A stretch of DNA of 64,000 bases, from contig NC_092344.1 of assembly GCF_963676685.1 (NCBI RefSeq), positions 98,486,749 to 98,550,748 of the forward strand, written 5' to 3'. Positions 56,570-64,000 of this stretch are shown piece after piece. The notes below the pieces were generated by a model. That model was not told where the DNA came from. It worked only from the letters and a program-made list of their open reading frames with translations, and ran no database searches. Within the stretch, counting starts at the first letter, position 1; the number at the start of each line of letters is the position of its first letter. The translations under genes and the position numbers were made by a program. The stretch comes from Mytilus edulis. Lineage: Eukaryota > Mollusca > Bivalvia > Mytilida > Mytilidae.

Positions 56570-59500
56570 TGACAAAAAAACATCTGAAAAGTGACTTTTT
56601 TTGGCATATTTGGTAGATTTTTCATATTTGAGCTTGAATCGGATCGTTTTAAATTTAACCTTTTCACTGCCAAAATTTTTCAAAATCCAAAATAACGTTA
56701 CACCTATGACGTTGCTAAATTTTACTACAACGTCGACGAATGCCATTGAAAACCTTGTACAAATGCAGTGTAAACGTTACGCTGCACACATCTGTCATCT
56801 TCAATAAATCAAGTTCAAAATATACTGAATTGATGCAAATTTTGTTTGGCATATACTAATGTACAAAAATTCTTAATATCGAAAGTAAATAAGATTTTTA
56901 AATAAATAATAGGCTACAATATCCTGAATATGTGTGAAATGTAACGATTACGAATATTAGTGAAAGAGATTTGCATTTACCCTTGATGCCTTCTGAGAAT
57001 CCGTCTACAGAATTTTGATTAAAACCTATGGGTTGTTGCTATTAAACATTTCTGTTAAAATTATGTGAAAATATAAGGGGGTCACCGTATTCCTTTTTTT
57101 CAGTTGAAAATATTCAGTCACACTTTCGTAGCGTGGAAAAGGTAAAAAAAAAAATAATAATTTTAACGACGTAAAATTCTATCACTCATATACATAAATG
57201 ATGAAGACAGCAAATATGAATCCGGTGACCCCTTAATATATTCCTATCGTTAAAATGAAAATGTTTCCAGCAACAGAATATTATTTTTGAATAGACTTCT
57301 GTGGACAGATTTTCGGAAAATTTCAATTTACAGTGGGAAAAGCATATTCTCTGACGCGTTTTCCTTTGCACGTAATCGACATAAACTTGGAAGTTTTAAA
57401 ACTTCTTATTTATATATTTTTTTTTAACATTCTGACGATTCCAACGAATTATATGAATGCGTACTAATTTTCAACAAAATCTGAAATATCTTGCTTGAAA
57501 GTGAGTTCGAATCCGAACCTAATTTACTTGGGTAGTCAGGTTTTTCTTTCTTTGCCGAGTCTGTGTTTTTTTTCTCATGGAACTGTTGCTTCATGTTCTT
57601 ATTAAAACTGTGCATCACAAAAAAGAAAGGAGTGTTGAATGTTGCGTTTAATTTCAAAAATAAATCAAGAAAATATTGTCCAATTACGCATTCTTTGCCT
57701 TAAAAAAAAGTATACATTATTAGGTCAAATTTATTTATGAAATTTTTATAAATTGGGTTACGTTCAAAGGAATAATAATCATGCAAACGAATGCAGCCCT
57801 TTTGAGAGTAACGAATCTTATGCAAATAAAGGATCCTCATAGAAACCACGACTACGGATTCACAATGGAAAATAATCTTCGATATTGTGAAGGTCAGGAT
57901 TATACAGTGCAATCACAACAAAAGGTAGGACAGTCTGGTATTTTGGAAAGATTTTTGATTCCGCTAATTGAAACACGTAATTTCGAATGAATGCGGTTGG
58001 TAGTTTAAAAAATTTCGACCAAAACCATGGTATCAATTTTACCTGACGGCAACTATACATATTTATATGTATACTGTTATAACTAATACAACAGAGGAAA
58101 TTTAAAAAAAATACTTTTAAGTTATACTTTTTTGGAACTTAACTTTTTGTCAACTTCTTCGGGTAAACAATTAACACTGCATGCAGATTTGAAAAAAAGA
58201 AAAACGTTTAGTCTGTGGGAGTAAGTAATAAAAGACTTAAATTGATGTCAGAAATGAATAAGAAATTTTAGACACAGTCTAGGGCATCTTCTTGACATAG
58301 GTATAACAAAATGGAACCATTTAATGGAGAATACTTTGATCTAATCATGTTTAGAATATTGTATGCAAAGTTACTTGTAAACTGGTAAAATATTATATGT
58401 GAGTGGCTCTTGAATTTGTGTGAGGTGACCAAAATCTTGGCTTGTATATATAGTTCAAGTCCGGCAATTTCGTGTGCCTTTAAGTCCAATGAGCGGACTC
58501 CGGACGGATTGAAATACCGTAAAGCATCATATAATTGTACATACAGTTGTCTTATCGGCATGATATTACTATACATGTATTTTTGCACGAGCTAAATCTT
58601 TATCAAAAGCAAACAAATTAGAGAAACTTTTTATCAATGCATCACAAGATTGTTCTGTTTTTCGTTTAATATATTTTACATAATGTCTGTTCCTGTCTCG
58701 GGATGTTTCTTGAATAGTCAGAAACATGCATGAACAAATCAAAACAACTTCAGGACATGACCCTTTACCAAGACTTGGTGCTCATCCTTATTGGTCACGG
58801 CTAAGTACATTACCAAGCGGGTTTTGTTAAATATGTATAGAGGCGATTATTTGATCTTCTGAGGAGGAGGGGAGACAGTTTTCCGGATTGATATTCTTTT
58901 TTCATTTTTTGCTAGTACAAATTGTTTTCATTCATACTTGTTCCCTTTATTGTAATGCATTTTGTTGGAGAAAATATTCATCTTAACAACGACTTGGGCC
59001 TCGTTATTCATAATGCCAATAATATTCATTTTCACATTCCTACCAGCCCTATTCTCCCATCCTCAGAATTTTAAATGGTCATCCCTAAAGACTGGATTTC
59101 GTTGACCGTCAACGGTATGCATGACTTCGTAATGGCTATGGCCGCTCCTTACTGTTGCATAAGTTTACAAAAAAAGATAAAGAAATACTTTCAGAATATA
59201 TGTTAAAAGCGGGAAAAAATTAACAAGAAAATGGGTCCTTTATATCATAAATTATAAATATGTTTGTTTAAGTAAAACACTTGATAAATTTCATGCTTCC
59301 GTAGCCCTTTTCTGGATTCACTCTCATCATGCAGAAATATGCTTAAAATTAAATATTCAAAAGCAAAGAATGTTTAAGAAGCGAAACATGTGAAGACAGT
59401 ACATGATCAAAAGTATTCGTCACATATTTATTTCATGTAAAAACAACTTTTTTTCTAAAAAAAAATTTTTTGGACAAAAAAAAATCCCAATAGAAAATAA

Positions 59501-59690
59501 AAAAGCTCCACAACAAAAATATAATCAATTGAAGAAATAAACCTGTGAAAATTTGGCACCAAATTGCTTATTATGAAAAAACGTAGTTATATATGATATA
59601 TAAAGTGAAAGATATTCTTATGGACCAAATGATAAAAAAGACCAATCTGTCTTCGTTCAACCTAATATGTCTTATTGAAATTATCAACAA
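56570..59690. other. Intergenic DNA, nothing recognised
   Basis: AT-rich. Short open frames have no family signature. GGTCACC-type repeat text occurs at 57075-57240. Confidence 0.4.
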
Positions 59691-59694
59691 TATA

Positions 59695-59885
59695 AACATA
59701 AGAAGATATGGTATGATTACCAATGTAGCAATTACCAAACATCTTCTTTGAGACCATTTGACGTGATGAATGAAATCATAAACCACCGTACGGCCTTCAA
59801 GACCTTCAACAATGATGAGCAAAACCGATATCGTACAGTAAGGATCCGAAATGACAAAGTGTGAAACATTTAAAACAACAACAAA
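59695..59885 (+). repeat. Interspersed repeat (GAAGATGTGGTATGA family)
   Basis: 'agaagatatggtatgattac', 'ccaccgtacggccttcaaga', 'aacaatgatgagcaaaac' and 'ccgaaatgacaaagtgtgaa'. It fits the copy at 25166-25345. Confidence 0.65.
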
Positions 59886-60095
59886 ACAAACAAAAAAAAC
59901 CACAACGGATTGATTAACGAACATCAAAATTCAGATATATTAGCTACACATACATGACATCATTGTAACGTCATAAAAATAGCTAAATGACGTCATGAAA
60001 AATGAAAAAATGAAACGAGAATGAAATGGCATTGACAGAACATCATTAAGTTATGCTTTTATTGCTAAAATCAATATTTATTTTATTAACCTTAA

Positions 60096-60250
60096 CCATC
60101 GGCCATATCGGCCCATTGGCAGTTAAAGAACAACTAAATCGGCCCAATCGGCCCTTTGGCAGTTAAAGACAACGTCAATCGGCCCGATCGGCCCATTGGC
60201 AGTTAAAGGTAACGTCAATCGGCCCAGATCGGCCCGCTGGCAGTATAAGG
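60096..60250 (+). repeat. Minisatellite of about 45 bp, CGGCCCAATCGGCCC type
   Basis: Four diverged copies of a unit containing 'atcggcccattggcagttaa' and 'acgtcaatcggcccgatcgg'. Markedly GC-rich for this locus. Confidence 0.85.
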
Positions 60251-60558
60251 GTTAAATGGCACAATCAGTTAAAATCTTTCACGTAAACTAATTGAATCAA
60301 ATAAAATAGACACTTAAGTGTTTAAAAAGTTGTCAAAATCTTTCGTCAGATGAACCTGAAATTTGAGGCCAAAATCGGTCCTTACCGGACCTACTCCTTT
60401 TAAAATTGTTCCAAATACTTAGTACTCAAACATTTACTTGCCACTCGACTGGGTCTGTGTACGTGCTATTATTGAAGAAGGATATCAGTTATCCGAAATA
60501 TCTAATATTTGTTCATTTTATAGTTATTTAATGGTGATGTTGTACCCTTTTTGACTTG

Positions 60559-60581
60559 TTATATATATATATATATATATT
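60559..60581. repeat. TA microsatellite
   Basis: An uninterrupted TA run just beyond the 3' side of the canonical PLE fragment. Confidence 0.9.
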
Positions 60582-60767
60582 AAAAATTAAATACACAAAA
60601 AGAGTTTTAAAAGCAGCATTGTCTAGCGCTTTCATCCATCTTGGGACTTTTCAAGACTATGAACGTCGTTATGAACGTCGTTATGGGGAACACATTAGTA
60701 TTATGACGTAACGTCATTGTTCGTAAAATATTAGTAGTATGACGCAACGTTATTGTTCATGTAACTA

Positions 60768-61615
60768 CTAAGCATTAAGCTTGGCGTCAAACACTTTTAT
60801 AAATTTTCTTTCTAGTTCTTTACGGTATTCTTCTGTTGGTTCTGTACATTTGAAGAACGGGAAAAATTTGAATTTTCCTCCCGCACAAATATCTAAATGT
60901 TCGCTCAACGGAATTTGTCTGTACTCGGGTTGCCGTATTTGCTGTTTATGGATCCTGACCCGTTCACACACACTATTTCCTGTTTGACCGATGTAGTTTT
61001 CTTTACAGTTGACACATGTTATACAATAGATTACATTTTCTGATTTGCAAGTCATATTTGCGTTTACTGTAAATTTCTTACCGTTTTTGAAATATTTCGT
61101 ACTGCCTATTTCTAAGTAAATATAATTGTCTCTGGAACATACTCCACAGCGTGAATCGCCACAAATTTGTACGGATGATATCTTCTTAACTATATCAAAT
61201 CGCGCTTTTGTAAGTTGGCGTTTCAAATTTTTCGGTTGTCTTCTACTATAAATGATCGATTCTTCTGTTACCAAATTTTTCATTGTTTCACTTTGATGTA
61301 GAATCGGAAAATTCGATTTTATAAACTTGAAGGCATTTGGTAATGACGGATCATGAGTAGTCACAAACGGGAGGATATCATCATCGGTTGTATGTTCCTT
61401 CGGTGTCCTTAGTTGATTTGTAGACATTTTATTTGTCCTCTCGATACTGTCATCTATAAGTTTTAATGGATATTTCTGCTGTAAGAGATACATCTTCAGT
61501 TCTTCTAACCTTCTTTTGCGAAGAGTTTTATCTAATACAATTGAACATACTCGTCTTGCCATACAATATGGAATGTTTCTTTTTGTATGTGATGGGTGGC
61601 ATGATTCAAAATTTA
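60768..61615 (-). CDS. Canonical PLE C-terminus with GIY-YIG endonuclease (5'-truncated)
   Basis: Encodes the end of the reverse-transcriptase region and the full endonuclease linker and domain of a Penelope-like element. In frame, upstream of the first Met at 61562, FESCHPSHTKRNIPYC leads into MARRVCSIV. Then come a charged linker, LPFVTTHDPSLPNAFKF, RRQPKNLKRQL, a zinc-binding-like CGDSRCGVCS, and the nuclease VIYCITCVNCKENYIGQTGNSVCERVRIHKQQI, with the GIY-YIG core, downstream Arg and His. The frame is open to its stop at 60768-60770. Homology begins at about 61615, so motifs A-C are missing, as in a 5'-truncated retrocopy. Its order (nuclease after the polymerase) differs from the other PLEs in this window. 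Confidence 0.88.
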
Positions 61616-61617
61616 CT

Positions 61618-61705
61618 CTGACCTATAACTGCTTAAATTTAAAACTGTAGGTGTTGGATGGAGTGATATTTCATTGGCAATAATACCACATCATCTTATG
61701 TTTAT
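61618..61705 (-). repeat. Interspersed repeat tail (GAAGATGTGGTATGA family)
   Basis: 'gacctataactgcttaaatt', 'tggatggagtgatatttcat' and 'tggcaataataccacatcat'. It abuts the truncated 5' end of the PLE fragment. Confidence 0.55.
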
Positions 61706-61909
61706 ACAAGTATAATAATATTTCAGCAAATTGATATGTTTAATCTAAATGCATATATATACTATATGCACTTGTCCAAAGTCAGGAGCCTATTTTTAGT
61801 GCAAGACAAGAAATGTGTTTATGTTCTAGAAAAATAAAAAAAAATATTGATATATACTACCTTTTCGTACTCTTAAAAAGCAAGCACCAGGCGTATAAGT
61901 TAACCTATT

Positions 61910-62810
61910 GCAAAAAGTCTCTCAGAAACAAACCTCATAAAAAACATTAATTTTGACCAATGAACCATTAAAAATAGGTCACATTCAACTGACAACTACC
62001 AGACAGACAAACACAGCTGATAATTATTCCATTAACAAAATATAGTTCTTCTATCCCCATAGTATTTGCAAAAACAGGCCAAATCACAGAAATTCAACAT
62101 TGATCAATGAACCATGAAAATAAGGTCAAGGTTGGATGAAACTATCCAGACAATTATATATACCTTAAAATCATTCAGTAAACCAAATATAGTTCACCTC
62201 TTCCTTATAGTTTCTGAAAAAACAGACAAAATCAGACAAAAAATAACACTGAACAATGAAAATGAGGTCAAGGTCAGACAATTACTGTCAAAGAGACAAG
62301 TATACCTTACAAATATTCCATACACCAAATATAATTGATTGAATGCTGATAGTATCTGAGAAATAGCCCAAAACACAAAAAAATAACTTTGACCACTGAA
62401 ACATGAAAATGAGGTCAAGGTTTGATGACACCTGCCATGTACACCTTACAATCATTCCAATTTCCATACACCAAATATAAAAGGCCTAATAGCTTATATA
62501 TAGTATCTGAGATATGGACTTGACAACAAAAATTTAATCTTGTTCACTGATCCATGAAATGAGGTTGAGGTCAAGTGAAAACGGTGTGACAGGCATAAGG
62601 ACCTTGCAAGGTAAGCACATACCAAATACAGTTATCATATTACTTATAATAAGAGAGAAATTAACATAAAAAAACAAAAAAAACTTTTTTTTTCAAATAG
62701 TCATCACTGAATCATGAAAATGAGGTCAAGGACAATAGTCATATGACAGACAGAGAAATTGTAATATAAGGCATCTGTATACAAGGCTCCACTGAAAGGG
62801 CATACTGTGA
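61910..62810 (+). repeat. Tandem array of about 150-bp units (AAAATGAGGTCAAGG)
   Basis: Six diverged units. The marker 'gaaaatgaggtcaagg' or a close form occurs at about 61967, 62116, 62259, 62406, 62556 and 62716, so the period is about 140-160 bases. Each unit also has 'caccttacaatcattcca', 'taccaaatatagtt' and 'tagtatctgagaaat'. A repeat tail at 62805-62890 follows. The family is common in bivalves as I recall it. Confidence 0.8.
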
Positions 62811-62890
62811 CCTATAATTGCTTATATTAGTGACATTTTGTTTTAAATGGAGAGTTGTCTCATTAGCAATCATACCATATCTTCATATGA
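62805..62890 (-). repeat. Interspersed repeat tail (GAAGATGTGGTATGA family)
   Basis: 'ctgtgacctataattgctta' and 'atggagagttgtctcattag', 'caatcataccatatcttcat'. Confidence 0.6.
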
Positions 62891-63025
62891 ATAAATAAAT
62901 TTATATACTTATGATAAGTACAAAATAAATGATAATCTAAGTGTTATATTTTTAAAACTGAAGTAGATGCCCCTCCACCGACATGAGTGTAAATAATGTA
63001 TTTATACAATTTTATATCTTGTAGA

Positions 63026-63859
63026 AGTATCATTAATGAAATGAAACACCACAAAAAGGTTGCAGTTACTACCACTACCACTACAGGTATGGCCAGCACA
63101 CAGCTGGGATTTGAGGCTACTACCCTCCATCACTGGTCTGGTATATTGATTGGATGTGCGGTACATCATAGACCAAATGAAGGAATTATATGACCATGAT
63201 GACCGATTTGCTGCTGCTAAATTGAGAATCGAGCAAACGGAGTGTTTAATGATTGATGAAATTAGTATGTTGTCCAGAAAAATTCTTGAACTGCAGGCAT
63301 GTTCGAAGAAATGAAAACATGTTCAAAAATAACTTTTCAAATATGAAATTTTGTTATGGGGTGTACACTGGAAGATATTGAATGGATATTTGTATATATA
63401 TTTTAACCATGACAACTTTCAACTTTCTTTGTATTGCCATGCTTATTATAAATGCCGGTCAGTGTTCACACTGTTTTATTTTCAGTTATTGCCAGTTTCA
63501 GTTATTCATGTTGGAATCCCCCTCCCTATAATATCAAATGGTTGGTCCTTAAATACAGTCTAATGAGTAATAAGGAAAATGGATTTTTATAAGAAAAAAG
63601 ATTTCAAAGATGATAAGATTAATAACACATGGACAGACAGACAGACAGACATTGTGATTCCTATATATCGCCATACATGGATGGGGGCTTGAGGTGGTGG
63701 TATATAAAACACCTTTATAACAAAAAGCTTATATTTGCAGGTTATTGTATGTGGTGATTTTAAGCAGCTACCACCTGTTCCAAATCAAAGACTTGGTTGT
63801 TATTGTTTAGAGGGTGATGTATTTAAGAATGCATTTGTACACCACATAAATTTAACCAA
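63026..63859 (+). CDS. PIF1-like helicase exons, partial and possibly broken, running off the right edge
   Basis: After an acceptor ('tatatcttgtag', exon from about 63026) the frame reads IINEMKHHKKVAVTTTTTTG and LHHWSGIL, a PIF1 motif Ia/TLH region. After a one-base frame change near 63155 it reads QMKELYDHDDRFAAAKLRIE and CLMIDEISMLSRKILEL (Walker B), up to about 63300. A second exon at 63742-63859, bounded by 'tttgcag' and GTATAAAC, encodes VIVCGDFKQLPPVPN (motif III) and ends at HHINLTK. Walker A is not found upstream. The helicase differs from the Helentron one (GDFKQLPPVPN against GDLYQLKPV). It could be a host PIF1-like gene relative or a different transposon's helicase. The frame change and the missing first exon suggest a pseudogene. 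Confidence 0.65.
63635..63720 (+). repeat. ACAG microsatellite and repeat tail
   Basis: 'gacagacagacagacagac' followed by 'attcctatatatcgccatac'. It lies within the intron of the PIF1-like locus. Confidence 0.6.
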
Positions 63860-64000
63860 GGTATAAACATTTTAAAATATTGAAGGAGGTTACATCAAAG
63901 AATATTACATTGGTCACAATGCTGAATGGATGAATGATGGCTGAATGTCCAGTGGCAAGTTTATGCATATTCAGGACAAGAACATAATATTATATATATG

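Noticed and set aside
59571-59927. 118-codon minus-strand frame with apparent membrane segments
   Set aside because: It is antisense to a common interspersed repeat (59695-59885).
60600-60770. Hammerhead ribozyme in the 3' region of the canonical PLE fragment
   Set aside because: PLEs can carry hammerheads and 'gatggatgaaagcgc' is suggestive, but no CTGATGA...GAAA core with pairing stems is present.
1-64000. CRISPR array, prophage or bacterial operon
   Set aside because: Spliced genes, animal-type transposons and absence of operonic or Shine-Dalgarno structure exclude a prokaryotic source; the tandem repeats are contiguous without unique spacers.

Overview
This is AT-rich animal nuclear DNA, gene-poor and crowded with mobile elements. 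Spliced genes with GT-AG introns, hammerhead-ribozyme tandem repeats, Penelope-like retroelements (PLEs), a Helentron-type rolling-circle element and tRNA-derived SINEs together point to a bivalve mollusc, most likely a mussel such as Mytilus. That assignment rests on recognising repeat styles, not on a search.

Left part (1-10 kb): seven exons of an alpha-L-fucosidase (GH29) gene lie on the minus strand (1269-9834). The splice phases are consistent throughout. The short C-terminal exon is not visible and probably lies off the left edge. Introns 5 and 6 hold PLE debris, another repeat family and a foldback element. From 10.5 to 13.8 kb there is a transposon-integrase remnant, an array of about 361-bp units that each carry a type I hammerhead ribozyme (a retrozyme-like array), and further single copies.

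Centre (15.5-25 kb): a decayed but nearly complete Helentron reads on the plus strand. It has a Rep N-terminus with zinc-finger-like cysteines, two expanded in-frame tandem-repeat tracts, an HUH relaxase core, a Y2 tyrosine motif, a PIF1-type helicase and a C-terminal endonuclease/exonuclease/phosphatase domain. A PLE reverse transcriptase is inserted in Rep and a hammerhead retrozyme is inserted in one Rep repeat tract. A second, 5'-truncated copy of the same PLE at 28.5-29.3 kb fixes the PLE 3' end.

Right part (25-64 kb): mostly repeat-rich intergenic DNA with three host-type loci. These are an intact 244-codon gene of unknown function (34.4-35.1 kb), a two-exon Mab-21/cGAS-like-receptor gene with a long helical C-terminus (47.1-49.6 kb), and PIF1-like helicase exons at the right edge. 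Between them lie SINEs, foldback MITEs, elements with internal tandem arrays (168 bp, about 500 bp and about 150 bp units), PLE fragments and a canonical PLE fragment with a GIY-YIG endonuclease (60.8-61.6 kb).

No CRISPR array, rRNA or convincing functional tRNA was seen. The main biological interest is the nesting of Helentron, PLE and hammerhead retrozymes, the two PLE architectures, the compensating frameshifts hiding the HUH motif, and the innate-immune nucleotidyltransferase-like gene.
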